A stretch of 64,000 bases of DNA from Chromobotia macracanthus (lineage: Eukaryota; Chordata; Actinopteri; Cypriniformes; Botiidae), in assembly GCA_036877525.1 (NCBI GenBank), contig JAZGTH010000066.1:3007501-3071500 (forward strand). Reading direction: 5' to 3'. Positions 28,981 through 43,187 of the stretch are shown here, in pieces. Every line of letters begins with the position of its first letter. The stretch's first letter is position 1. Made by a program: the position numbers and the translations under genes. Below the pieces are notes generated by a model, which did no database searches, was not told where the DNA came from, and saw only the letters and a program-made list of their open reading frames with translations.

Positions 28981-29765
28981 TCATCTATTTGTATTTCACG
29001 CGCAGAATATAAACACACACGGTCCTAACCCAGTTTTCAGGTATTGATTGTAATTCAGTTTATCAGGTCAGATTTTATCCTTGCCTATTGATTTTGGAAT
29101 ATTCTTTCAATTGCATTTCCTGCATGGTCATATTCCCTCAAAGGCACACACACACACAGAGTTTTGTCTCTGTGCTGTCTCTGTGCTGTGTCATTTGCCA
29201 GCCCTGCCTGACATTGTCTGCACGACCACTCGATGTTTGAACACTCTGTCTAGATCAACAACCTTTTGACACTGATATTTAACAAGCTGGGGTGAAAATA
29301 ACCCTGTACAAGTAACCAATCTAACCAGGAATGATCGTGACACCGCGGTGATTACCGGCAGTGATGCTGTAGGAGAAAAGGACGCGGTAAAGACAAAGGT
29401 TACCAGCTCACTGAAGACTGCAGGGGTGTCAGATGGCATCACTAGCTGTTGCCATAGCAACAGTGGTGCGGTACAGAACCCACCGAAAAAATCACTGCAA
29501 ACTAGATGGGTAGATTCATTGTCTATAAGATATCAACATATTCATTAGCACATTAACATATTCATTTTAGTGTAGAATGATAATGGAACAATGGCAGAAT
29601 CTTCAGTGATGCAATATTAATTAAACTTCATTAATTTAACCCAGAGGCAATGTGACTTTTAGAAGCTATTCGATCCACACGGGAAAGAACAATCACCAGA
29701 TTATTAAAGCAAACACTGTTAATGGTCACATCACTCAGATCACTTCAGCAACCACATAGCAACCT

Positions 29766-30060
29766 GGCTGACAGGGAACGTTTTTGAAACGTTTTCTAAA
29801 AGTTCTCTTACAATTATCCAAAATCGTTCTTCAGTAACGTTAGTAGAATGTTTTTTATCTGTATATATCGTACGATGTTATACTTCAGTAGTTAGTGTCA
29901 CATTTTAAAAAACGTTACAACAAATGTATGAATAACGTTCTTATAAAAAGCAACAATGTAAATACAATGTCTAAAAAATCTGGAGGTTTTGAACGTATGT
30001 TTTTGTTACTTAATGCAAACATTAAGAAAACGTTCCAACAACCTAAAAGTGTTAGCCAGG
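29766..30060. mobile_element. MITE family A copy, near full-length
   Basis: From GGCTGACAGGGAACG to CCTAAAAGTGTTAGCC. Both terminal motifs are mutated, but the interior has CAGTAACGTTAGTAGAATG and AAACGTTCCAACAACC as in other copies. Confidence 0.8.
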
Positions 30061-31433
30061 AACAGCCTAGCAACATGAGGGTGAATTTTGGCAAGCCCCA
30101 CTGACATATTCTTCAGAAATGTATGAATCTTGTTCTATTATAGTAAGTAAGTACATGTGGCAGAATTATGTTTGATTTTGCCATCTATCAGGTTTTGTAA
30201 TAATCTGAGAAAGGTCAGTTACATACGAGACAGGAGGGGGATGGATAAACAGAGAGGTCGTGACAGAGAGAGAAAGACAGAGCAACTGAATGTATTGTGG
30301 TGGAGTCTAGACCTGGTTATAATCACCTCATGGGGGGTGTTATGTAACCAAAATAATCACTCCCTGCAGGCTCTGAATCACTCTATCCCAGGGTTTGATT
30401 TACGCTGCCCAGGACTCCAGATTCATGCAGCTTTGGGCCCCGACAGGAAATCAGAGCTGAACGACTTTTCTGTTGATTTAAAATGTTCTCATATGAAAAT
30501 TCGGAGAATTCTCTCATTCTGTGAGAATTCTAGAACGTGTCGTCTCGGGTAAAGGTGGAAACAACCTACACGTTTATTCAGATTCTGCCTTCATTTCTCA
30601 TTCATATGTTCCTGCTTGTGAGGCGCTCATCTTCACTGCATGCGTGTTTTTGAGCAGTGGCAAAAATACTAAAGTTATTAATGGTGAAGTGTGTATTTTC
30701 TAATGTTAAAACACATCCTATCTCAGCATAAGACATTCAGAAATTCTAATCCAAATACATGTAAACCTCTGGGTGTTATTAAGATCTAGCTCTGTTTTTT
30801 TCAAGCATCGTAACTAGCTGGGAAGGGTTTAACTGCAGCCTGGAGAGCTACAGATGGGGGCAGAAAACAGAAAACACAACAAAATGGGGCGAAATGTTTC
30901 AAAATGGGGCACCATGGCTAACCACACACCCACCCCTAACATTATCAACCCCCTTTAGGAGGTACCACCCACTTTTAGAGTCCCGCCCCTGGAGAGCTCC
31001 GGTCTGGTGTTATATGTACTTGGACTAGCCTGGATCACAACACTGGCTCAACCAATGGCGTGAGTTTGGGGCGGGGCTATCTGTTTGACTGATCAATGGC
31101 AGATAGGGAAACACTAGTGGTGCAAAAATCACACACTTCACCTTTAAAAAGTGACCCATAATTTTGCTTTAGCAAATATTGCTAGGGAAATATTTGACTG
31201 TAAAAGCCTTTCTTCATTAACCGTGTGTGTGCTGAATTATTAGAGACCATTTAGCAACACTATGAAGGAATCTCACTTAGTTTTGCACTGCTGGTCTTGG
31301 TTAGCTGGTGTTTTGTTTCTGAATTATCACGTGACACTGTTGGAGCTCTGAAAGGCAATAGGGTTCATCTTCACAGCTTTATGTGTGTCATCCAAAATTC
31401 ATCATGTCCAAATAAGCCATATTCCCAGCTAAC

Positions 31434-31724
31434 AGTTTTAGGTTGTAAGAACGTTTCCCTAACATCTCCATTAAGTAACAAAACATTAAAAATTTTTGGA
31501 ACATTCAAAACATCTAGTTTTTAGACATTGTATCCAAGTTATTGCTTGTTTAAAAGAACATTATTCACACATTTTTTAATTTTGTAATGTTTTAAAAACA
31601 TTCCACCAGCAACGTTGGAATAACATTTTTGATATAAGGTTAAAAAGAGGTTCCAGTAACAGAACATTTTGTTGAGAACTTTTAGAGAACATTAGCCAAC
31701 ATTCTGAGGATGTTCTTAGCTGGG
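31434..31724. mobile_element. MITE family A copy, full-length
   Basis: Starts CCCAGCTAACAGTTTTAGG and ends GATGTTCTTAGCTGGG, with a clear inverted terminal repeat. Confidence 0.87.
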
Positions 31725-32093
31725 TTTAGAGTGTCACCTCATGTAGCTCCATTTTTAGTCCACAAAACCTCATAATCCCATAAAGGCCAGTACTGTCAGA
31801 AGTAAGTTTAGTGCCCTGCTGAAAAACGTAGCCAAAACCAGCTTCAGACTGTACCTGGTTTTATTTGGAAACATTTACTGGGAAACATTTTTACAACGTA
31901 TAATTGTTACCTGGGCAGCCGGTGTGATTTTTCCAGCAGTACATTTAGACAAGATTTCAGCCATGTTGCTGCATACTAATATTAACAACAATAGAGCTGC
32001 GCGATGGATTTGATTGGATGTTGGTCTGCTGTCGAATATCCATGTTAACCTCAGGTGTGGTGTTGCCATGGTGATTGCAGGTTGCTCTCCAGG

Positions 32094-35000
32094 ATGGCTG
32101 GCATGAAGGATCAGCAGTTTACTGAAGAGAAGCCACTACTGCCAGAAATCAGGGGACAAGAACCAGAGACGGTGAGTGAGTGTGTGTGTGTTTGGCTAAA
32201 TATAGTAAACCGGTTAAAATGAGACCCCGCTTTTGGGCAGGAGGACAAAAAAATGTGTGCGTTTATCTCATCTCACCAAATACTGCATATAAAAATAATA
32301 CCAACAGATTTTAGTGGCTTTCAAAACATCAGTGAAAATATGGGACACCGGATTGCTCTGATACTTTTTTAATGATGAAATGTACTGCTCTAATCATTAG
32401 AGATATAATTAAACCAGGTCTCGGTTTCTCATTGGCTAGAGATTTCTGTGATCTTTCTAAAAATGTTTTAGAAACATATCCAGTAATTACAAACTTAATT
32501 CCTCAAGTCTGTGGGAACTATGCTGTGCTGTTTATTTATACATATCACACAACAATATTCATATGAAACATATCATGTATCAGACAATACATATCAAACG
32601 TTTATCAGTGCAGCCTCTCATCTCTCCTACCAAACTACTGTCCTCCAGTCCTACAGAGTGCACTGTCTGAAGCAGTGTGCTGTAACTGTGTTTGTGTCTG
32701 TGTGTGCTGTAATGGTGCAGGCTAAAGGAGAGTGTGTGCACACGCTGCCTTGTGCTACGCCCTCCCCCCCCACGGCTCGTCCCCCTAAACGTTGGCATTC
32801 GATTGCCCGACACTGGCTTGGCCTCGCACGCCGTCGGACCAACGGGTCCATCCCGGTAGGCTGAGTACCACACTGGGCATGTCCACCCTTCCAACTAAAC
32901 CACAGGCGTACTTTCAAACCATCCTAGACACACATCTCTCATATTTGTCTAGTGTTTCACTACACTACATCCAGCTCTCTGACTGGAGGAATAATATCAC
33001 ACATTGATAACACAGTGACACAGTGTCTACATTAATCAATACTGCTGTAAAGTGTTTAAACCTCTGTCGTTTTCTTCATACTAACTACATTTTTCACCAC
33101 CCAAATCACCATGATACAGTTTTCATATGCATATAATCTAAATTCCTTAGTTTCTCAAGTAAGATGTAAAACAATGCTGTTTAACCACAAGGGCGCCCCC
33201 TTTTGCAATTCTGGTGTACTGCATGAGAGTTTTGAATCTTACAAAGGAGTGACACCTGCTGGTCCGACATTAAAACTGCTGTCATCTCCCATCTTCCATC
33301 CAGTTTGATCTGCATGTTTTTTCTTTAGGCTGAACCTCCAGCTTTGTTATATCACTCAAAGATACTCGCTTTGCTTTGCTGTCAAAATGGATGTCTTGTC
33401 TAAAGTGTGTTTGTGCCTTTTTTGTCTGTATTTCCGTCTGTCTGTTTACAGTATACTGTGTTAACTCATTCATTCGTTTGTATTTCTACTGTAAAGAAGA
33501 GTCTGGCAGGGAGAACACAATAAACCATTCTCAAATGTTTTTTTTTTTATGTTTTGCGCTCACCTTTTCCTCTTAACATACTTAACAAATACTCTCTAGC
33601 TCTGAAGTTGGACCAGCACTGGGCCATCAAAACTCTGTTCATTATACACTGATGTATAATGGAGTTTAACAAGCCTCATATCAGCAGCAAAACATTTTCA
33701 CAACGTCTGAAGCCAGCCAAGTCACCCACTTACTAACCATGTCTAATGCACCAAAAACTCACATACAGGTCTGAAAACAGCAGCACATGGTAACTGTTTC
33801 CATCACAGAAACGCTTCAGCTTTCCTCTGTTGGTGGAACTTGCAGGTTGTTGCTGCAACCTCTAATTAAACAATTGTAATATAACATGTTTAAATCCTGC
33901 TGAAGGCTTTGATAAATGTGACTTTTTTTGTTTCTGCAGGAAAACTGTGACACCTTTGTAACTACTGGAGATTGGACGGTACAGTAATTTCCCTTTATAT
34001 ACAGTAGGACTAAATTTTAAGACTTAAGATTTCTGCAGCGCTGCAGTAAAACAGCGCTAAAAGTAATTGTTTTAGATGTGATTAAGGACAATGTTTATTT
34101 CTCTTGGCATGAGACAGGAATGTGTGAACAATTACAGTTAATGAGAGACGGAGAACAGACAGTGAGAGAGAATGAAAGATGGTCGTGACTTATAACAGAT
34201 TCAATCAATATCTCATTCAGTTAGCCAAGAGAAACATGTTGTATCAGTGGGCCTCCACCCAGCTAACAGGGAACGTTTTCAGAACGTGGGCTAACGTTCT
34301 TTAAACGTGCTCTCGAAATTCTCTCAAAGCTATCAGAAAATGTTATTGTCCTTTAACATTTAGATTTTCTTGTTTATGTTGTATTTACTTGGAGTAAATA
34401 ACATCCAGTTACTTAACAGGTCACAAGCAGTAAAAGACGCATGTATTATTATAAAATTATGTTTTACCGTTCATAAATAAAGCTTATGAGGAAAAAGAAA
34501 GAAGTGTAAGGAAAACAAAAACAATAATCCATCCATTAGATGGACAAACTTTATTGTTCTTCGACTAATACAGCAACTCTCCTGTGAGCATTCAATGGGC
34601 CTCTAAAAGTTGCTACCTTTTAAAATTATTCACTTTAAAGAGTCAGAATTCAGTACAAATGCGACAAAAGTTAAAGTATTCAAACTTTATCTTTCTCACG
34701 GTTTGCGTTATCTCCTCACAGCCCTGACAGAAATAGGACTAAATCACAGAGAAAAAGCATCTGATTTAAACAGTGAGAAAACAAAAGCTGCAGGGACTGA
34801 AAATGATATGATCTGTAAGCCACATGCTCAACTAGCGAGAGGTTTTAACTGTGCCAGACAACAGACTCTTAAATAGGTGTTTGCTGTCAAAATTCAGTGA
34901 CCTAAATGGCAAAGAACAAAACTAGAATAAAGTTGCAAGAACGTTTCCCTTAAGGTACAAAAACATTACAAAGGAACATTCAAAACATCCAGTTTTTCAG

Positions 35001-38000
35001 CTGCTGTGTTAATGTTACTTCTTGATTACAGGAACGTTTTCTTCCTGCTTGATTATAGGAACTTTTTAAATCGAATGTTTTCAAAAAACTTAAGAATATA
35101 TATAATGTTAAACAATGTTCTACTAACATTACTGCAAGAACTTTTTTGATCACTTTGATTAATGACAATGCAGCTGTATCTACATCCAGTATACCTTATG
35201 CATAAAGAAGATAATGGTTGTTTATTGAAGAGAGGCAGCGATCATTTATCCCGTTATCTTGTAACACAGATTAATACAACCACCTCCTCAAGGCAGCACA
35301 GAAGTGGGCCGTGGGCCTCAAGTGTTCATGTCTCGGCCCTCCCTCCTTTGCTTATGTGAGAACACGTACTGTACACAAACCTAAAGCACATGCCGTCACG
35401 TACAGCATCCACAGTTTTCTCTTTTAGTCATGACACGACAACTTTCCCCTTTAACCGCTGCCAGATTTCAATGCACTCTGTGACATGACCTGGCCCGGTT
35501 CTGCATGTATGGGTGTGTCTGTGTAATATTATACAAATGATAGATTTCAGAGCATTCACATGTGCAAACAGTAACTCCAATGCTGATTTATAGAAAATAA
35601 TTACAAAAAATGACTACAGCCCTGCAAAATACAAGAAGTTTAAAGTCTCTCCTTTTGTAACTGACCCTACAGCCTTCGTGAGCATGAAAGATGAAAAAAT
35701 TGCAAATGTGGGACAAAACCAGACAGAGAACACGCCTGATTTAGACTGGCACAAAGAGCAGCCAGTCACAGGCAGGCATTCATTTGCTGCATCCAATGAG
35801 AGACATGGGTGGGGTTTAAAATGTGCTGGGGGAGGGGACAGCAGCACTGCATAATTCAGCCACTGACCAAGACGAGGAGAGACAAAGAGACGCCGTAGCA
35901 ACAGCAGCATCCTTCTGGTTGCCAGGATCCGAGTCTGTTTGCCAGAACAGAACCGATTCAAGACCAATTCGTCTTTTTCTGCTTCCTACATTGTTTTAAG
36001 CAAGCGTACACAATCTCTTAGCAGCCATGCCGGAATGCTGGGATGGGGTGAGTGAGATATTGTAATTACAGTGTAAATAGAGAGAGAGAGAGGAAAGAGA
36101 AATAATTTCTTTCTTTCATAATTTCTGTACTAAGTTATGGTTTTTAATCATTTACTTGCTTAAATACACTCAGTTTACTGTGCTTTTGTCATCAGAACAA
36201 AGAGAATCAGCTTGACCTACTGAACTGGTATTCAGAAACCAATCTGTTGCACATTTTTGTGTTCCTGGTAAATTTGTGTTGGCAATGAATATCTTTTGCA
36301 AAAAAAGACAAATCTAAACATTAGTCCGAATGTTGTTTTTCTGAAAGATAAAAGTTTTCAACTGGTGCTTGGTTTGCTGTTGTGCAGAAATGTCCAGTCG
36401 TGTGACACATGTGGAACGTGCGCTCTGTTATACACACTTGTACTGCAGCAGGTCTTTCACCGTGTGTGTCTGTCTGTCTGTCTGTCTGTCTGAAAGCAAT
36501 TCCGTTATATGACTGCGATCTCACAGCACAAACATCTTTAGATAAGCTACAAGAGATTATGATGCACGCGTTGTTTCAGAGCTTAACTGTGCCATATTTG
36601 CACAATATTGCTGTATCTGGGTCAGGAATACTTCGTGTTTAATCCCCTCAGTGATTTGTTGCATATTATGTCCCTAGAAAACGTGTTCACCGTTTTGTGG
36701 CACAGTGACAGGTTCTTTCTTTCCAACCAAGGCAAGCGATAACGTTGATACAACACTTGAAAACATTCCTAGAATGTTCAAAATAACTTCTTTAACGTTG
36801 TTTCAACGTTGCATTGCTATCATGTCTTGCAGCAGTCAGGTATTGTAACTAATGAAGTGTTTATTGACTTTTGAGTTAACTGCATTTATTTATAAAGTCG
36901 TATTTTAACACGCAAATGTGGACTTTGGAAAGTTCAGACCTGTTCAGAGATCTGTTTTGGGTCAGTGGTCAGCAGAACAAGCCCATCTGAACCCTCTCGG
37001 CTGTTTTTTAACAGTTTTTGTGTTGCAGGAACACGATATCGAAACTCCATACGGGATGTTACACGTGGTCATCCGCGGAGCTCCCAAAGGCAATAAACCA
37101 GCCATCCTGACCTACCATGACGTTGGACTCAACCGTAAGTAAACAGCTTGTTTGTAAACTCCAGAACCCAAAGCTGCACGTACAGCACGAGTTTCTGCAC
37201 CATCTGTCTCCATTCACCGACCTGGCACTCATTGTCTCATAATTATGAAGAGTGTTAGTGCACATGCGCTCTCTGAAAGAGTTGCGGGTGCGAATGAAGT
37301 GCCAGCTGACGTCAGCTTATCAGTTCTCATAACAGATCACATTCAGCGGGAGACGAGTCTGATCTCAGGCGATCTCAGCATGGCATATGTCATCTGTGTG
37401 TGAAAAATATAAGAAATGGCTGTACATTAGCTGTGCAAACATACATAGATTTATGTGATAATTTATATGTATTATTGGGGCCCTATAATATTATATTCCA
37501 GTAATAATTCCATTTATATATTTTATGTGAATACAAAAATACATGCAATAATATATTATTATATTATTATAAATTTTCAATATTCAATATGAAATAATGT
37601 TTTGAAACATTTCCACTCCATTTCTCACTTTGTAAAATGCATCTTTGTCCAGGAGTTAATTTTTGAATGAATATCTAAAGGAGTGTGCCGGATGTGCCGG
37701 CCTGTTTTTATTTCATACACTGAGAGAGAGCGCGAGAAAGATATAAAAGGAGAGAGCAAAATGTAGGTCACAAAAACATACCCATCATGCAGTGCTGGGG
37801 GGTTCAGCACTGCGGCACGCAGCGATTCTGTCTTTTCTCTCAGCTGCGGATGTATGCATTAGTGTGCACGATTGTTCACCTTCACAAAACGTGACTCAGT
37901 GAGAGAGAGCGAGAAAGAGAGCGAGAAAGAGAGAGACCACTGAAAGCAGACACTGGCCCAAATATAGAGGGTGAGTGATACAGCTGGGAGGGGGGATGTA

Positions 38001-41000
38001 AAAACTGGGTCATTTACTACAGGGTAAAAAAGCTGGAGGTATGATTCATCCAATGATGCGACACCTTCACTGTCGAGTGCACAGGCTTGCTCAACTCTGA
38101 TTGGCTGGAGAGTTTTGTCATTTGATTCTGAACCATCACTGTGTTGGATTTGATTCCAGAAATCTGATTCCAGAAGTAGAGTGTACAGGAAGCTCCATGG
38201 AGCCTTGATTACAATTATAGTAAACATCAGAGCTTTAATTTACATTTACAATGATTTTATCATTTTGTGCATTATCTGGGAATCAAAACCATTGTCTTGT
38301 ATCGCACTAACAACACAATATGTTGATTAGGCCCATTAAAAGCAACAGAATCATTTTCTGTTGACTAGATAAGATGGATCAGAATCAAATGAGCATTAAC
38401 GCTGCATGAACAGTTAGCACTTCAATTGTTTGTTTGTTTCTTCACTTCATGATCTAAGTAGGCCAACAAGTCTGGCAGCCAGTAAAGACTAAGAGCCTTT
38501 ATCACGGCTGATTTTCCCAAGTGGCCTAAATCTGAAGAATTCTTTCATAATCTGCATTGTTATATAATATTTATGAACACAGAGGATCAGATGAGACTTG
38601 GAATCTAGGATAACAATGTACCCAACAATTTTAGGTTGTAAGAACATTTCCCTAACGTTTCTATAAGGGACAAAAACATTAAAAATGGAATGTCATGGTA
38701 CTAACACTGGTACACAAGGTTCAGTCTCTCTTTGTTTCTCTCCAAACAGATAAGCTGTGCTTCAACTCATTCTTCCACAATGAAGACATGCAGGAGATCA
38801 CCAAACATTTTGTAGTGTGCCATGTGGATGCACCCGGCCAGCAGATCGGTGCCTCTCAAATGCCACAGGGGTGAGACGTGCACACTCACACACATAAACG
38901 TCAAACATACATACACAAACACACATATGTACACACACAACACACACTATCTTCCTCTCTCTCTCACATTCACACACATCATTATTAGTCACTGTTCTTT
39001 GGCTTCGTGTCTTTCAGGTATCAGTACCCCACCATGGATCAGCTGGCTGGAATGCTGCCCAGTGTGGTGCAACACTTTGGGTGAGTGTGGTCAGATTATA
39101 CTTTACAGTAAATTACAGTAATGATAAATACATTTTCTACCGTATACTGTCTGTTTTATCCAATACAGTTCTATTCTAAACTGTTTGGTCCTAAATATAA
39201 TTTAATTAGAAATTAAATAAAATGTTTAATTTAAGCACATTTCTGTCCAGCTTTAAGAGTATTGTTGGAATTGGAGTCGGGGCTGGCGCTTACATCCTTG
39301 CCAAGTTTGCGGTTAGTAAATCCCTCTTTGATTTACAGTAGGTTACCATGGACAAAGGTTTATTTGTGTGTGTTCACACAGAGCAGCGGTTTAATCCTGA
39401 TTTCCCCCTGCAGCTCATTTTTCCGGATCAGGTGGAGGGTCTGGTTTTACTTAACATCGACCCCAATGGGAAGGGCTGGATCGACTGGGCCGCCACTAAA
39501 CTGTCCGGACTCACCAGCTCTCTGCCGGACACAGTTCTGGCCCACCTCTTCAGCCAGGTACAATGTTAACAGACATTAGGGACTGCTTATGGACAGATGA
39601 TTTCTCACTTTGTGCAGTCACTTTAAAAAGATTCAAATTAGCAAATTATGGATTTAATCCAAAGTACTTTTATGTATGTTGACATCAAATAAAGCCAAAC
39701 TGACATTTCCCAGGAAGTCCAATCTGAGGAAATGGATTTGTTATGTACATAACCCCAAAAAGTTACAGATTGCAGCTTTAAATATTAAATTTAGATCTCA
39801 GTGTTTAAATCTTGAGAGCCATATGCATATTCATAATTTACAGTGTTACATCTACAATTCTTTTTTTGCCATAAATCTAAATGTAAAATTTAGTTAAATG
39901 TTTAGCTAACATGTAACCTGTTTTGTTGTGAATGAATTGTAGGAGGAGCTTGTGAGCAACACAGAAGTGGTGCAGAGTTACCGTCAACATATCAGCACCA
40001 TCAACCAGTACAACCTCCAGCTCTTCTGGAACATGTACAACAGGTCATGCCCACTGCCTCATTAATATGTAAAAATATATGCATAATGCATGAGCAACAT
40101 AAACATGCATGTTTAATAAAGGAATCGGCTTGAATATAAGAAGGAATCTCTTTCTCTCTTAGCCGCAGGGATCTGGAAATGAACCGTGGTGGCTCTGTAT
40201 TAAACGCCAAAACCCTAAGGTGAGAACTAACTTCATCAGACTCAGTCTGATCTCATTTACATACGTCCGTGTGAAAAGAGTATTCGAGGAACTCTGTTTC
40301 TCACAGGTGTCCGGTCATGCTGGTTGTTGGGGACAACGCTCCAGCTGAGGAGGGAGTGGTGAGTCTCTGTTTTCTCATTTTTGTCTCATCTTTGTCTCAC
40401 TCACATCAAAGTTCCATTAAAGTGGTCCATACAATTTTTGCACTATATTACAAGACTTTTGAAGTCATATGATGGTGTAGCTTTGTGTAGGGTACAGACC
40501 AAACTTTAATTTTAGGGATTTAAGTATAAAGCACAGCCCAGCTAACAATTGGTTGTAAGAACGTTTCCCTACTGTTTTCATTATGTAACAAAAGTTATAT
40601 TAAATGTTTAAAACCTCATTCAAAATTCCACGAACAACATAAGAACAACATTTTTGATATATGACATTAAAAAACATTCTACTAACATTTCTGCAAGAAT
40701 TCTTTTGATAACTTTGAGAGAACCTTTCGAGAACAGTAGTCCTTAGTGCTATGTTTTTCTGTGTCATATTTCAGAAACTGGAAACGGGAAGTGTTTTATA
40801 GTCTAGTGACAGGTCAACTCAATTCCCATCTGTTGTTTCCTCTGTTTACCTTTTTCTGACAACCTCTCTTCCTCCGGTTCTCTCATGGGAGCAGATGGCA
40901 CTGGTCCAGGGCTGGAGCTCCTGGAGCTTTGTCAGTTTGTGTGCTCCACAGCTTGGCCCTTTAATCTGACATATGACAGCTGGGCCAGAGCCCATCAGAT

Positions 41001-41236
41001 CAGACACCCAGACAGATGAACCAACGGGAATATGATGCAGGCTAAGATGGGGAAAAAGGGGAATGAATGAGGGTAAAGAAAAGAGAGGAGGATTTGAGAA
41101 GTGGAGGAGAAAAGAAAGATAAGGTGGGCAGTGAAAAACAGAGTACGAGGTTGAGAAGGAAATAAAAACTGTGCAGATCTTTTCTGAGTGCTGGAATATG
41201 ACTCATCTCTGCAGTACTGCAGTAACTGGGTCAGGC

Positions 41237-41275
<39 letters not shown>

Positions 41276-43135
41276 ATATATATTAAATCCCTTACACGTT
41301 TGGTGTGTGTCTGTTCTCAGGTTGAGTGCAACTCCAAGCTAGATCCAACCAACACTACATTCCTGAAGGTAAATAAACAGAAATACTGCAAACTTAGTCA
41401 AATGTTTCAAATAAGATCATTTTGATCCATAAAAACATGAGATTTCTGTAATTAATTTGTGAAAACTTGATTTTATTTCAGATGGCTGATTCAGGTGGAA
41501 TGCCTCAGCTTACACAGGTCAGACTGCTTTAAAATCACTGATCTCAGATCAGTCTCTGTGTCGACTTTGTGACTCCTGAGTATACTGATCTGGAAACGTG
41601 TTTTGATTCCCACAGCCTGGAAAACTAACAGAGGCTTTCAAGTATTTTCTACAGGGGATGGGTTACAGTAAGTCTAATTAATAAAACACTATCTGAAATA
41701 TCAAGATATTAAGGAAATGTTTCTGGGATCAAGTTAATTCTCTGAAACCGATCTAGTGGTTTCTGAGTATTTTTTCTTCCATGTGTGTCAGTAAGTTTTG
41801 ACAGCTGTGTGTGCGTGAATGTGCACAGGGTCTAAAATTAGCACTTGCTAATTTGTGTACATCAAATGGTGAAAGATGGCCACTTTATTAGGAATGGCAA
41901 AAAAAAAAATATATATATATATAATAAAAAATACAATAAAGAACTAAAATACAATAAAGTTAATTTGGGACCCTGTGTGTTGTATTTGCTATAATCTGTA
42001 CCCTGTGTGTATTCTCCCACCTTTTCTCAGTTGCATCTGTAAAGGATCGCAGAATGAGTGGGGGGTCAGGTACTTCCTGTCTGTGCTTCCGCCTCATTCC
42101 CAGCCCTCATTTAAACAGCACGCGCTTCAGTCCTGCAGTCCCAGATTCTGTTGATCAACCCTGATATTTTCATTCATTCATTCATTCATTACTTCCTTTA
42201 TGAATCAGTGATTTTACCCCTGCAGGAAAAATGTGCTGCGCCGTCCTGCACACTGCAGTCATTGAATGGCCTCTCTTGCTCTCTGCATGCCAGTTTTTTT
42301 CCCAGACGTCAGGTTTAGTAAAAAGTGTTGAGATTTGTGGGTGTATTTATGCTTTTGCACCTAAAGAAGTTTAAATGTACTTTGTACAGTGACGTTTAAA
42401 GTTGCAATCCGCAAATTTTGGTGTTAAAAATGAACAAAAATCAGCTATTGACCAAGTACATAATAGCTCAGTGTCTCTTTACCACAATTCACAACGGTAA
42501 GTTTATAATAATGATTTATAATTTGAGCTGTCAGATTCGATTTTGCTGGAATGTCTGTCTGTAAACAAAAAGAAGATCTGGATACTATATTACACATTTG
42601 TATACTGTAGACGATGCAGCATTTGTAACTTGTTCTTACAGCAGTTGTTTAGAATTAAAACTTGCCATGTTACGAAAGTAACTCAGCAAGTAACCTGCAA
42701 TTTTATGTTTTAAACAGAGATGGCGGTAGAGAGGCAAAAGTTACGGATTGCAGCTTTAACATGATATACATTTATATAAGAAACTATTTGACATGAGACA
42801 GGCCGGCTTTTAATAGTGGCTGCCATGTTGTCACATGACCAGCCAAATACCAATCAAGTTACCTCAGTAGCCCCCCAATACCTGTATACTTTTTATCGCA
42901 GAATAAATAAAGGTTGCTTTTGTGTTATACTGCATCTGCTGTTGTTCAAATTCAACAGATTCAACATGGTGGGCTGTTTAAATTGCATCTGAGCCGGTCT
43001 GAATTATTTGGTTTTGTGGAATGTGATCAGCTTGAGGCTAAAATGATCTAGTCCAACAGCTCAAGCATGTCATCTCTGCCCCCTCCAAAACATGCCATTC
43101 AGCCCAGACAAATTTACCTCTGGATATACAAGTCT

Positions 43136-43187
<52 letters not shown>

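Noticed and set aside
31300..31335. miR-138-like AGCTGGTGTT sequence
   Set aside because: The match breaks after ten bases and no hairpin partner was seen.
36755..36815. Possible further family A MITE copy
   Set aside because: Only scattered AACGTT words, with no terminal motif and no consistent internal order.
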